A stretch of DNA of 64,000 nucleotides. Source: Parvibaculum indicum (GTDB lineage Bacteria > Pseudomonadota > Alphaproteobacteria > Parvibaculales > Parvibaculaceae). Location of the stretch: positions 1-64,000 of the forward strand of contig NZ_JAASQO010000012.1 in NCBI RefSeq assembly GCF_011762095.1. Direction: 5' to 3'. The notes under the pieces are model-generated. The model saw only the letters and a list, made by a program, of their open reading frames with translations, searched no databases and had not been told where the DNA came from. This document shows, piece after piece, positions 47,420 through 56,464 of the stretch (position 1 is its first letter; each line of letters begins with the position of its first letter). The position numbers and the translations under genes are program-made.

Positions 47420-48081
47420 GCGGGGAACGCACCGTTCTCCGCCGCGACGCCGCCTCGGGCAAGGCGAAATGGCTGGTCGTTTTTCTGCACGGCCTTGGCT
47501 CCAACGGGGCCGACCTCATGGCCTTCGCCGATTACTGGCGGGGCGCCATGCCTGATGTCGCCTTCCTTGCGCCAGATGCGCCGAGCGTCTGTCCCGACGG
47601 TGGCTATCAATGGATGCAGCGCCTGCCTGTCGGCCATCCCCGCATGTTCGACGAGGCGGACGCGGCGCGGGGCGGTATCGACACGCTGATCGATGAAGAA
47701 CTTTCCCGGCTCGGCCTCGACGGCACCCGGCTTGCGCTGGTCGGTTTCAGCCAGGGCACGGTAATGGCGCTCCATGTCGGTCTCAGGCGCAAGGAAACGC
47801 CGGTGGCGATCCTCGGCTATGCGGGCGGGCTTGTCGGTGCGGACAGGCTGGCCGACGACATGACGTCGAAACCGCCTGTCATGCTCATTCATGGCGAGCA
47901 GGACGAGATGGTGCCGGTCTACGCCATGATGGAGTCGGTGAAGGCCCTTACCGATGCCGGTCTTGTCGCCGCCGGGCAGGCCATGCCCGGTCTCGGCCAT
48001 GCGGTGAACGAGCAGGCGCTGGTGATCGGCGCCCGCTTCATCCTGTCCGCCGTCGCCTATCGCGAGAAACACCCCCTCTGA
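47416..48081 (+). CDS. Phospholipase/carboxylesterase (alpha/beta hydrolase)
   Basis: 221-aa serine hydrolase of the carboxylesterase 2 family. Block FLHGLGSNGADLMAF forms the oxyanion region, the nucleophile is the Ser in LVGFSQGTVMA, the Asp is in GEQDEMVP and the His in PGLGHAVNE. Family members hydrolyse short-chain esters or lysophospholipids. Starts inside the aminotransferase stop codon. Confidence 0.92.
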   Translation: MSGERTVLRRDAASGKAKWLVVFLHGLGSNGADLMAFADYWRGAMPDVAFLAPDAPSVCPDGGYQWMQRLPVGHPRMFDEADAARGGIDTLIDEELSRLGLDGTRLALVGFSQGTVMALHVGLRRKETPVAILGYAGGLVGADRLADDMTSKPPVMLIHGEQDEMVPVYAMMESVKALTDAGLVAAGQAMPGLGHAVNEQALVIGARFILSAVAYREKHPL

Positions 48082-48203
48082 CCCTGCGTCATTGCAACGA
48101 CCCGTCCGCCTTTGCTGGACAGGGTGCGGTCAATCCGTATTCTCGCGCCAACGAATAACCAATAGCGATGCGCCGGGTGAAGGCGCGGCAGGGAGAGGCA
48201 ATC

Positions 48204-49757
48204 ATGTCAGATGTGAAGCTCGACGATCGCATGCCCGTGCTGGTCGGGTGCGGCCAGAATGTCCAGAAGGAAAAGGATGTCGAGAAGGCGAAGTCGCCCA
48301 TGCATCTGATGGCCGATGCGGCCGAGCTTGCCGCCTCCGATACGGGGCTCGGCAAGAAGCTCTGGGATGTCGTCGACACCGTCACCTGCGTTCGCTTCAT
48401 CACCGACAGCCCGGACAGCGCGCGTCTCCCCTTCGGGCGCTATCCCAATGCCGCGAAGACGCTGGCGAACCTCATCGGCGCCAATCCGGCCAAGACCTGC
48501 TACGGCCCCACCGGCGGTAACACGCCCCAATATCTCGTGAACTACACCGCCGAACAGATCGCGCAAGGCGACACGGATATCGCGCTGGTAGCGGGCTCGG
48601 AATGCTTCGGCACCATGATGCGCGCGCTGGGCCAGGGCAAGGTGCTTGACTGGCACGACGAGAACCCCGGTCAGGACCGCATCGACATCGGCAATGAGAA
48701 AGCCGGCGTCACCGAAACGGAAAAGCGCCACAAGCTGCAATATCCGGTGAACATCTATCCGATGTTCGAAAACGCCATTCGCGGCCAGAAAGGCCGCACG
48801 GTGGAAGAGCATAAGCTCGCCGTCGGCAAGCTTATGTCGCGCTTCACCAAGGTCGCCGCGCAGCATCCGCAGGCCTGGTTCCCGGTCGAGCGCACGCCGG
48901 AGGAAATCGCCACCGTCACCGACGCCAACCGCTATATCGGTTTTCCGTATACGAAGTATATGAATGCGATCATGCAGGTCGATCAGGCTGCCGCCGTCGT
49001 CATGATGTCGGTCGGCAAGGCGCGCGAGCTGGGCATTCCGCAGGAGAAATGGGTCTTCCTGCATGGCTGCGGCGATGCGAACGATCTCTGGTTCCCGACC
49101 GAGCGCGTGAACTATTACACCTCGCCCGCCATCAAGAAGATGGGGGAGAAGGCGTTCGGCATGGCCGACTGGGACGTTTCCGAGATCGACTATATCGACC
49201 TCTATTCCTGCTTCCCCTCCGCCGTGCAGATCGGCCGCGACGCGCTGGGCATTGCGGAAGACGACCCGCGCGACCTCACCGTCACGGGCGGCCTGCCTTA
49301 TTTCGGCGGCGCGGGGAACAACTACGTCATGCACTCCATCGCAACCATGATGGACAAGCTGCGCGCAAAGCCGGGCACGAAGGGGCTTTGCACCTCCAAT
49401 GGCTGGTACGTGACCAAACACGGCATGGGCCTTTATTCGACCCTGCCCAAGGAAGGCAAATGGGAGCGCGAGGCGCCCGCCACCTATCAGGCCGAGATCG
49501 ACGCCGAAAAGCATCCCGTCGTGGACGAGACGCCCAATGGCAAGGCGAAGATCGAGACCTATACGGTCGTGCATGGCCGCAACGGGCCGGACTTCGCCAT
49601 CGTCTTCGGCCGGCTGGACGACACCGACGCCCGCTTCGTCGCGCACACGCCGAACGACCCGGCGACGCTTCAGGATATGGTGGAGCGCGACCAGCTGGGA
49701 CGGCCGGGCACGGTCGTCGCCGACCCGGAAGGCGTCAACATCTTCACGCCGGAATAG
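48204..49757 (+). CDS. Thiolase-like acetyl-CoA acetyltransferase family protein
   Basis: 517 aa with the thiolase fold and an extra C-terminal domain (about residues 425-517). Start MSDVKLDDRMPVLVGCGQNVQ is at ATG 48204 behind GGGAGAGG. The usual nucleophile segment CASGLQ aligns with GGNTPQ here, so the classical Cys seems absent. The NEAF motif is replaced by YSCF, similar to the HDCF of SCP2-type thiolases. The C-terminal thiolase GHP segment is also altered (SNGWYVTKHG). It may act on unusual acyl-CoAs or be non-condensing; this is inference from motif comparison. Confidence 0.85.
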   Translation: MSDVKLDDRMPVLVGCGQNVQKEKDVEKAKSPMHLMADAAELAASDTGLGKKLWDVVDTVTCVRFITDSPDSARLPFGRYPNAAKTLANLIGANPAKTCYGPTGGNTPQYLVNYTAEQIAQGDTDIALVAGSECFGTMMRALGQGKVLDWHDENPGQDRIDIGNEKAGVTETEKRHKLQYPVNIYPMFENAIRGQKGRTVEEHKLAVGKLMSRFTKVAAQHPQAWFPVERTPEEIATVTDANRYIGFPYTKYMNAIMQVDQAAAVVMMSVGKARELGIPQEKWVFLHGCGDANDLWFPTERVNYYTSPAIKKMGEKAFGMADWDVSEIDYIDLYSCFPSAVQIGRDALGIAEDDPRDLTVTGGLPYFGGAGNNYVMHSIATMMDKLRAKPGTKGLCTSNGWYVTKHGMGLYSTLPKEGKWEREAPATYQAEIDAEKHPVVDETPNGKAKIETYTVVHGRNGPDFAIVFGRLDDTDARFVAHTPNDPATLQDMVERDQLGRPGTVVADPEGVNIFTPE

Positions 49758-49758
49758 G

Positions 49759-49785
49759 AAAAAGGGGCCTTTCGGGGCCCTTTCG
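49759..49785 (+). terminator. Intrinsic terminator after the thiolase-like gene
   Basis: Stem AAAGGG(G)CC / GGCCCTTT with one bulged G, followed by TTTCGTTT, two bases after the stop codon. Confidence 0.75.
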
Positions 49786-49852
49786 TTTATCCGGCCCGTT
49801 TTGCTGTAGACGGCAAACCGTCCCGGATCGGCGGGAGAGTGTGGGAATACGC

Positions 49853-50509
49853 ATGTCTCGTATATTGAGGTATCTGGCGCTTGGCGGGGCCTTATTGCTT
49901 GTTCTGGTCGTGGCGTACGGGGCGAAAGGATATTTCGACGCGCTTCATGATGCCGATGAACTGCGGCAACGCGCCGACAGGCTTATCGCAGCGGGGTTGG
50001 GAGGAAGCGATCTTGGCCCCGGTCGATTGAACCTCTTGCTCGAGGTTGAAGACCCCGCTTTCGCCGAGCACGCCGGGATAGACTTCACGACCGAGGGGGC
50101 AGGCGCCACCACCGTTACCCAATCGCTGTCGAAACGATTGGCCTTTGACCGGTTTCGTCCCGGGATCGGTAAGATACGCCAGACCGGCTATGCCGTCGGG
50201 TTGGAAAAGCGGCTCGATAAGGCGCAGATCATGGCGCTCTGGCTCGATACCCTGGAAATGGGGCGCGGTCCCGACGGCTGGATGACTGGCTTTTATCGGG
50301 CGAGCGATGCGATCTTCAAGCGCGCTCCCGCCGAACTTACCGAAGATGAGTTTCTACGGCTGGTCGCTGTCCTTATTGCGCCTGCAACCTACGATTTGAG
50401 AGGTGAGGACGCGGCGCTTGAGGACAGGGTCGGAAGGATTAAACGTCTTGTCGCCGCGCAGTGCGCGCCTGTGAATCATGGCGATGTCTGGCTGGAAGGA
50501 TGCCGGTAG
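49853..50509 (+). CDS. Minimal GT51 (peptidoglycan glycosyltransferase-like) protein
   Basis: 218-aa protein with an N-terminal membrane helix (about residues 7-24) and one GT51-like domain, no transpeptidase. Recognisable GT51 blocks: VEDPAFAEHAGIDF (catalytic Glu in EDxxF), GATTVTQSLSKRL (for TITQQ), KIRQTGYAVGLEKRLDKAQIMALWLDTLEMG (second Glu region and helix), GFYRASDAIF and ELTEDEFLRLVAVLIAPATY. It is shorter and more divergent than MtgA, so activity on lipid II is uncertain. A GGGAGA site precedes ATG 49853. No linked partner gene. Confidence 0.78.
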   Translation: MSRILRYLALGGALLLVLVVAYGAKGYFDALHDADELRQRADRLIAAGLGGSDLGPGRLNLLLEVEDPAFAEHAGIDFTTEGAGATTVTQSLSKRLAFDRFRPGIGKIRQTGYAVGLEKRLDKAQIMALWLDTLEMGRGPDGWMTGFYRASDAIFKRAPAELTEDEFLRLVAVLIAPATYDLRGEDAALEDRVGRIKRLVAAQCAPVNHGDVWLEGCR

Positions 50510-50653
50510 ATATCTGCTTTCCCTCACCCGTCCGCCACCGATGAGATAGGCGGCTTGAGCGACAGTTTCCATGTTATCCCCGCAAACGCGGTCTCCCTGC
50601 ATAAAGTCAGGCGTGTCTACCGTCGTTTAGTGGGAGAAGTTCTTTCATCGCTC

Positions 50654-50738
50654 GTCATTGCGAGGAGCGACAGCGACGAAGCAATCCGGCGCGAAGCTTG
50701 TCGCTTCTGGATTGCTTCGCTTGTGCTCGCAATGACGG
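50654..50738. repeat. Dispersed palindromic repeat (REP/MITE-like)
   Basis: 85-bp imperfect palindrome in an intergenic gap. The outer arms CGTCATTGCGAG / CTCGCAATGACG match perfectly (12 bp), and the inner arms CGAAGCAATCC / GGATTGCTTCG match perfectly (11 bp). The words CATTGCGAG and GAAGCAATCC are the hallmarks of a dispersed intergenic repeat known from many proteobacterial genomes. I saw only one copy in this window. It may have moved with a transposase acting in trans, or form an mRNA-end structure. Confidence 0.85.
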
Positions 50739-50763
50739 GAATCGGTCGGCTGAATGCTCGCTC

Positions 50764-51135
50764 TTACCAGAGCCAGGTTGCCGGATCGGGGATCGGCTTG
50801 TCGTCGCTCGCCAGCATGAAGCCCTTGATGAGCCGGATCAGTGCCCAGACAACCGTGGCGGCCAGGATCAGCACGCCGATGAAGATCACCGATGTAACGG
50901 CGCCGATGATGCTGAACAGCAGCCCGATCCAGAAGGTCCGGATCTGGAACGTGAAATGCGTCGTGGCGTTCGGACCTGCTTCGCCGCGCTTCAGATAGGC
51001 GACGATAAGCCCTGCAATCGCGGTGATACCCACCACGAAGCCGATGAAATACAGGATATAGACGAGCTTCGGCCCGTCCATATTGTCGCCCGTCGATGTG
51101 ACGGCACTCTGTACGGGATCAGGCGAATCGGTCAT
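50764..51135 (-). CDS. DUF4870-like small membrane protein
   Basis: 123 aa with three or four hydrophobic helices (residues about 24-47, 67-90, 88-108): LVYILYFIGFVVGITAIAGLIVAYLK, the HFTFQIRTFWIGLLFSIIG block and FIGVLILAATVVWALIRLIKG. The FQ..TFWI signature matches DUF4870 proteins of unknown function. The N-terminal 18 residues are polar. The stop lies just beyond the palindromic repeat. Divergent from the phosphatase, across about 115 bases. Confidence 0.8.
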   Translation of the reverse strand: MTDSPDPVQSAVTSTGDNMDGPKLVYILYFIGFVVGITAIAGLIVAYLKRGEAGPNATTHFTFQIRTFWIGLLFSIIGAVTSVIFIGVLILAATVVWALIRLIKGFMLASDDKPIPDPATWLW

Positions 51136-51250
51136 CTCGTCCTCCTTAACGGCCTGTAATGTGGAAAGCGTAGTGCCCTCTCAAGGTCATGTCGATATAA
51201 GGGCCGCATCATGGTTCACAGAACGTAACGCGCCGAATACGGGGGAAGAC

Positions 51251-51820
51251 ATGCCCATCATCTACATGATCCGCCATGGCGAGGCCGCCGCCGGATGGAA
51301 TGCCGACGCCGATCCCGGCCTGAGCGAACTCGGCCAGTCGCAGGCCGAAGCCGTGGCCGATGAAATCGAAGCCAGGGCAGGGGCCAAGCTCCCCATCCTC
51401 ACCTCGCCGCTGAAGCGCTGCCGCGAGACCTCCATGCCGCTGGCCGGACGCTGGAACCGTGAACCGGCAGTGGAACCGCGCGTCGCCGAAATCCCGTCCC
51501 CCATCGACGATCTCGAATCCCGCGGCGAGTGGTTGCGCAAGATCATGGCCGGTACCTGGACCGAGGCCGTGGCGGGCGCCGGCAAGGTCGATCTTCCGGC
51601 CTGGCGGCAGGGCGTCGCCGACGCGCTGCTGGAACTGCCGGGCGATACGGTGATCTTTTCCCATTTCATCGCGATCAACGTGGCGGCGGGCATCGCCACG
51701 GATGACGACCGCCTGGTCACGTTCCGGCCGGACAATTGCTCCGTCACCGTCTTCGAGACGGGCGGCGGTGCGTTGCGGCTGATCGAGAAAGGCCGCGAAG
51801 GCGTTACGAAGGTGAATTGA
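51251..51820 (+). CDS. Histidine phosphatase family protein (SixA-like)
   Basis: 189-aa phosphoglycerate-mutase-fold phosphatase. The catalytic RHG is in YMIRHGEAAAGW, the second Arg in SPLKRCRETS, a conserved Glu in PRVAEIPSP, and the second His in VIFSHFIAIN. Short length resembles SixA or related broad-specificity phosphatases; substrate unknown. ATG 51251 follows GGGGGAAG, and the frame upstream is not coding. Confidence 0.9.
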   Translation: MPIIYMIRHGEAAAGWNADADPGLSELGQSQAEAVADEIEARAGAKLPILTSPLKRCRETSMPLAGRWNREPAVEPRVAEIPSPIDDLESRGEWLRKIMAGTWTEAVAGAGKVDLPAWRQGVADALLELPGDTVIFSHFIAINVAAGIATDDDRLVTFRPDNCSVTVFETGGGALRLIEKGREGVTKVN

Positions 51821-51879
51821 TCGCCCGCCTTCGGCAATTCGCCAATTGGCCGCCACAATCGCCCGGCTATGATGGGCGC

Positions 51880-53415
51880 ATGGCCACTTCATTGATTCCC
51901 CACGCCCCGGCAAAGACGCCCGCCGCGCTCCTCACGGTCGAGGAGATGGGCCGTGCCGACCGCCTCACCATAGAGGGCGGCAAGCCCGGCATCGTCCTTA
52001 TGGAGAATGCCGGTCGCGGCGTGGCGGAAGCGGCGGTGGCCCATTTCGAGAAGGCGCCGGTTTCGGTTCTCTGCGGGCCGGGCAACAATGGCGGCGACGG
52101 CTTCATCGCCGCCCGTCTGCTGCGCGACTGGGGCTGGCAGGTTACCGTCTTCCTCATGGGCGCGCGGGAAAGCCTCAAGGGCGACGCCGCCGAGGCCGCG
52201 CATCGCTGGGCAGGCCCGGTCTATCCCCTGACCGCCGACGCGGCGAAAAGCGCATCGCTCGTCATCGACGCGATCTTCGGCGCCGGTCTCTCCCGCGACG
52301 TGGAAGGGACGCCCGCAGATATCGTCCGTCATGTCACGGAGGAGGGCATTCCGGTCCTCGCCGTCGATGTGCCGAGCGGGATCGACGGGGATACCGGCCT
52401 CGTGCGCGGTGCGGCGTTCAGGGCGGCGCACACCGTCACCTTCTTCCGGGCAAAGCCGGGACACAGGCTGCTGCCGGGGCGCGCGCATTGCGGCGAGGTG
52501 CATGTCGTCGATATCGGCATCGAGGACAAGGTGCTGGACGAAATCGCCCCGCGCCGCTTCGACAACACGCCTGGCCTCTGGTGGCCCGCCTATCCGCGGC
52601 CTTCCATCGCGCTTCACAAATACGATCATGGCCACGCGGTGGTGCTGTCGGGCGATGCGGCCCATACCGGGGCTGCGCGCCTTGCCGCGCGCGGCGCGCT
52701 CAGGGCGGGGTCGGGGCTTGTCACCGTCGCCACGCCGCCCGATGCGCTGGCCGTCAACGCCGCCCATCTCACCGCCATCATGCTGGCCCCCTTCAAGGGG
52801 CCGGACGGGCTGACCGCCATTCTGGAAGACAAGCGCAAGAATGCCTGCCTCATCGGGCCGGGCGCGGGTGTCGGCAGCGCGACGCGCGAATGCGTGCTGG
52901 CCGCGCTTCTTTCGGGCGCCGCCATGGTGCTGGACGCCGATGCGCTGACATCCTTCGCCGAAATTCCCCGCGATCTCTTTGTCGCCATTCGCGGCTATTT
53001 TGCCGGTCCCACCGTGCTGACGCCGCATGAGGGCGAGTTCGCCCGCATCTTCCCGGACCTCTCCACCGCGAATGCCGGGGAGAAGGGAAAGCTCGTCCGG
53101 GCGCGCCTGGCCGCCGAGCAGGCCGGCGCCGTCATCGTCCTCAAGGGCCCCGATACCGTCATTGCCTCGCCGGACGGCAAACTTGCCGTGAATGCCAATG
53201 CCGGGCCGGAACTGGCCACGGCGGGCTCGGGCGATGTGCTGGGCGGCATCATTCTGGGTCTCATGGCGCAGGGCATGCCGCCTTTCGAGGCCGCCGCCGC
53301 GGGCGTCTGGCTTCATGGCGAGGCGGGCCACCATTTCGGCCCCGGTCTCATCGCCGAGGACTTGCCCGAAATGCTGCCCGCCGTGCGCCGGGAACTGCTG
53401 GAAACCCTGTCCTGA
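51880..53415 (+). CDS. nnr: Bifunctional NAD(P)H-hydrate epimerase / ADP-dependent dehydratase
   Basis: Repairs hydrated NAD(P)H. Residues about 20-225 are the YjeF_N epimerase (LMENAGRGVAEAAV, CGPGNNGGDGFIAARLL, DAIFGAGLSRDVEG, DVPSGIDGDTG, TVTFFRAKPGH). Residues about 240-505 are the YjeF_C ribokinase-fold dehydratase (HKYDHGHAVVLSG, IGPGAGVG, LDADALTSF, VLTPHEGEFARIFP, LKGPDTVIASPDG, ATAGSGDVLGGII). 511 aa, normal for the fused bacterial protein. ATG 51880 is chosen; earlier in-frame starts overlap the phosphatase. Confidence 0.96.
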   Translation: MATSLIPHAPAKTPAALLTVEEMGRADRLTIEGGKPGIVLMENAGRGVAEAAVAHFEKAPVSVLCGPGNNGGDGFIAARLLRDWGWQVTVFLMGARESLKGDAAEAAHRWAGPVYPLTADAAKSASLVIDAIFGAGLSRDVEGTPADIVRHVTEEGIPVLAVDVPSGIDGDTGLVRGAAFRAAHTVTFFRAKPGHRLLPGRAHCGEVHVVDIGIEDKVLDEIAPRRFDNTPGLWWPAYPRPSIALHKYDHGHAVVLSGDAAHTGAARLAARGALRAGSGLVTVATPPDALAVNAAHLTAIMLAPFKGPDGLTAILEDKRKNACLIGPGAGVGSATRECVLAALLSGAAMVLDADALTSFAEIPRDLFVAIRGYFAGPTVLTPHEGEFARIFPDLSTANAGEKGKLVRARLAAEQAGAVIVLKGPDTVIASPDGKLAVNANAGPELATAGSGDVLGGIILGLMAQGMPPFEAAAAGVWLHGEAGHHFGPGLIAEDLPEMLPAVRRELLETLS

Positions 53416-53551
53416 GCGCCCGAAATCGGCGTCTCCGACCCTTTCCCCGGGAAACGACGGCTTTTGCTGGCAATCCCCCCATCCCCTTGATATAGAGGGC
53501 GCCAATTTTCGGGAGTGGCTGTCCGGTTTGGGACTGCCGCCGACGGGCCTT

Positions 53552-53636
<85 letters not shown>

Positions 53637-53673
53637 CTGACAGGCTCCCCCTCTTTGAGACGAAACGGATTGG

Positions 53674-55059
53674 ATGATGCAGGTCACTGTAACGAACGCC
53701 GACGGTTTGAAGCGCGAACTGAAGATCGAAGTCCCGGCTGGCGAGCTGGAAGGAAAGCTGAGCTCGAAGCTCGAGGAGCTCAAGAACCAGGTTCGCCTGA
53801 AGGGCTTCCGCCCCGGCAAGGTGCCGATGAGCCATCTGCGCAAGACCTTCGGCAAGCAGGTCATGAGCGAAGTGATCCAGGAGACGGTGAGCGAAAGCTC
53901 GCAGAAGGCTCTTGAGGAACAGGAGCTGCGCCCGGCCTATCAGCCCAATATCGACCTGGAAGGCGAAGTCGAGCAGGTGATGGAAGGCAATGCCGACCTT
54001 GCCTACAAGATGACCTTCGAAATCGTCCCGGCCATCGAGCTTGCGGACTTCTCCACGATCTCCATCGAGAAGCCGGTCGCGGAAGTCACCGATGAAGAGG
54101 TGCAGGATTCGCTCAAGCGCCTCGCCGAAAACCAGAAGAATTTCGAGGCGCGCGCCGAAGGCGAAGCCGCCGAGAATGGCGACCAGCTCATCATCGATTT
54201 CATTGGCAAGATCGACGGCGAAGCCTTCGAGGGCGGGTCCGCCGAGGGCGCTGCGATCGAGCTTGGCGCCGGTCAGTTCATTCCCGGTTTCGAGGAACAG
54301 CTCGTCGGTGCCAAGGCCGGCGATGCGGTTGACGTGAAGGTCACTTTCCCGGCCGATTACGGCGCGGAGCACCTGGCCGGCAAGGATGCCGTCTTCGAGG
54401 TGAACGTGCAGGAAGTGAAGGCGCCCGCCGAGGTCACGATCGACGACGAGTTCGCCAAGCGCTTCGGCCTCGACGATCTCGAAAAGCTGAAGGAAATCCT
54501 CACCGAGCAGATCAAGTCGGACTTCGACCGCATGTCGCATCAGCACCTGAAGCGCGCCATGCTGGACAAGCTCGACGAGCTGCACGAGTTCGAGCTGCCG
54601 CCGGCCATGGTCCAGCAGGAATTCGACGCGATCTGGCATCAGCTCGAGCATGAGCTGGAGCACCAGAACAAGACGGTCGCCGATATGGACGAGCCGGAAG
54701 AGAAGGTCCGCGAGGAATACAACAAGATCGCCGAGCGCCGCGTGCGCCTCGGTCTCGTGCTGGCCGAAGTCGGCGAAAAGAACTCGATCTCCGTGACCGA
54801 GCAGGAACTGAGCCAGGCGCTCTCCGAGCGCGCCCGCCAGTTCCCGGGGCAGGAACGCCAGCTCTATGAGTTCTACCAGCAGAACCCGCAGGCCGTTCAG
54901 GAGCTTCGCGCGCCGATCTTCGAAGACAAGGTGGTGGACTACATCTCCGAACTGGCGACGGTCACCGAAAAGCCGGTGTCGAAGGACGAGCTGTTCGAGG
55001 ATCCCGACGCGGACGTCCCCGGCCACAACCACGATCATGACCACGACCACGATCACTGA
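53674..55059 (+). CDS. tig: Trigger factor with His/Asp-rich C-terminus
   Basis: Ribosome-bound chaperone with peptidyl-prolyl isomerase activity. N-terminal ribosome-binding domain with the signature GFRPGKVPMSHLRKTFG (residues about 45-61), FKBP-like PPIase domain (about 150-240: NGDQLIIDFIGKIDGEAFEGG, FIPGFEEQLVGAKAGD), and helical substrate-binding C-domain to about 440. The final residues PGHNHDHDHDHDH are a His/Asp repeat that could bind Ni or Zn. Start ATG 53674 or 53677. 461 aa, normal. A strong terminator follows. Confidence 0.97.
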   Translation: MMQVTVTNADGLKRELKIEVPAGELEGKLSSKLEELKNQVRLKGFRPGKVPMSHLRKTFGKQVMSEVIQETVSESSQKALEEQELRPAYQPNIDLEGEVEQVMEGNADLAYKMTFEIVPAIELADFSTISIEKPVAEVTDEEVQDSLKRLAENQKNFEARAEGEAAENGDQLIIDFIGKIDGEAFEGGSAEGAAIELGAGQFIPGFEEQLVGAKAGDAVDVKVTFPADYGAEHLAGKDAVFEVNVQEVKAPAEVTIDDEFAKRFGLDDLEKLKEILTEQIKSDFDRMSHQHLKRAMLDKLDELHEFELPPAMVQQEFDAIWHQLEHELEHQNKTVADMDEPEEKVREEYNKIAERRVRLGLVLAEVGEKNSISVTEQELSQALSERARQFPGQERQLYEFYQQNPQAVQELRAPIFEDKVVDYISELATVTEKPVSKDELFEDPDADVPGHNHDHDHDHDH

Positions 55060-55082
55060 GGATTTCGGTTCTCGGAACGTCG

Positions 55083-55117
55083 AAAGCCCGGAGCGATAGC
55101 TCCGGGCTTTTTGTTTT
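55083..55117 (+). terminator. Intrinsic terminator of tig
   Basis: Perfect 12-bp stem AAAGCCCGGAGC / GCTCCGGGCTTT with loop GATA, followed by TTGTTTTT. Confidence 0.93.
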
Positions 55118-55168
55118 TCGGAACGGCATCGCGATAGAATTGTCGCGGAGCGGGCAGGGAGATTTGAT

Positions 55169-56464
55169 TTGGCACGGGCGGTCGTTCTTGGAGGATATGG
55201 CCTGATTGGCTCAGCCTGCATGCGAGCTCTCGCGGAAGCGGGATTCGATGTCATTGGCATGGGCCGCAATGAACGGGTCGCGCGGCAGGTGATCCCTCAA
55301 GCCGAATGGCTGATCCGTGATCTCACCAGGGTCGACACGCATGAATGGCGAAAAATTCTGAGGGGTGTCGATGTCGTGGTGAACGCGGCGGGTGCCCTGC
55401 AGGAAAGTGCGAGAGACGACCTTTCCGGCATACATGAAACCATGGCGATGAGACTGGTTTCCGCCCTCGAAGGAAGTTCTGCCCGGCTGGTTCAGATATC
55501 GGCGGCGGGCGTATCGGAAGACGCCTCGACCGAGTTCTTCCGCTCGAAAGCACGGGGTGACGCCGCGATCCAGGCCTCCGGTGTTCGATGGGTCATCCTG
55601 CGGCCAACGCTCGTACTAAGCCCTTCCGCCTATGGCGGGACGGCGCTTTTGAGGGCTGCTGCCGCGTTGCCGATGGTTTCTCCCGCGATCCTGCCCGCCG
55701 CACAAATTCAGACCGTCTTTGTCGATGATCTCGCGCAGGCGGTTGTGCATTCGGCAAGGGGCGAAGTGGCGTCCGGCACCATAGCCGACATCACGGAAAA
55801 GGGGAGCCGAAGTCTGCCGGAAACCGTTGACGCATTGCGCCGTTGGCTGGGTTTCCCCGCGCCACGCTTTCGCCTGCCCATACCGGTCGCCGGCTTGTGG
55901 TTCCTTTCGCGAGTGGCAGACGGGCTTGGCTGGCTGGGGTGGCGTTCGCCGCTGCGCAGCAATGCAATCCATGCATTGCAGGGAGGCGTTCGCGGAAATC
56001 CCGCCACATGGGAAGCCGCAGGCGGGAGCGCTTGCCGCTCGCTGGAAGACAGCCTTGCAACCTTACCGTCCACGCTTCAGGAAAGATGGTTCGCGCGAGC
56101 TTATCTGATGTTCCCGATCATTATCGCGCTGCTGTCGTTTTTCTGGCTAAGTTCGGGCATCGTCGCATTGATCGGGTTCGACGCTGCGCAACGCTTATTG
56201 GTCGAGCATGGCGTCGTCGGCGCCGCGGCGAGTACCGTCATTGTCGGTGGCGCCCTGGCCGATATGGCGCTGGGCGCTGCTCTGTTGTGGCGACCATGGA
56301 CCCGTCATGCCTGCCTTGGCATGATCCTCCTGTCCGTGGCCTATCTCATCGGCGGTACGCTTGTGGCGCCGGATTTGTGGGCGGATCCGGCAGGGCCGTT
56401 CGTGAAAGTCCTTCCGGGTACCGGTCTTGCGCTTGTGGCGCTCGGTCTGGCGAATGAACGATGA
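55169..56464 (+). CDS. SDR-family oxidoreductase fused to a DoxX-like membrane domain
   Basis: 431 aa. The N-terminal 280 residues are an atypical NAD(P)-binding SDR: GGYGLIGSACMRALAEAGFDVIGMGRN at the Rossmann start, VVNAAGALQES, VQISAAGVSED, VRWVILRPTLVLSP. The classical YxxxK motif is weak (FRSKARGDAA), as in NDUFA9/complex I-type SDRs. The C-terminal 130 residues have four hydrophobic segments (AYLMFPIIIALLSFFWLSSGIVALIG onward) of DoxX-like type. The start is a TTG at 55169 behind GGGAG with 8-base spacing; no ATG fits as well. Overlaps DUF2269 by four bases. Confidence 0.8.
   Translation: MARAVVLGGYGLIGSACMRALAEAGFDVIGMGRNERVARQVIPQAEWLIRDLTRVDTHEWRKILRGVDVVVNAAGALQESARDDLSGIHETMAMRLVSALEGSSARLVQISAAGVSEDASTEFFRSKARGDAAIQASGVRWVILRPTLVLSPSAYGGTALLRAAAALPMVSPAILPAAQIQTVFVDDLAQAVVHSARGEVASGTIADITEKGSRSLPETVDALRRWLGFPAPRFRLPIPVAGLWFLSRVADGLGWLGWRSPLRSNAIHALQGGVRGNPATWEAAGGSACRSLEDSLATLPSTLQERWFARAYLMFPIIIALLSFFWLSSGIVALIGFDAAQRLLVEHGVVGAAASTVIVGGALADMALGAALLWRPWTRHACLGMILLSVAYLIGGTLVAPDLWADPAGPFVKVLPGTGLALVALGLANER

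Noticed and set aside
49049-49852. Plus-strand frame running through the thiolase-like gene into the GT51 gene
   Set aside because: The upstream part is out of frame with the thiolase and is Arg/Gly-rich noise; only the part from ATG 49853 is real.
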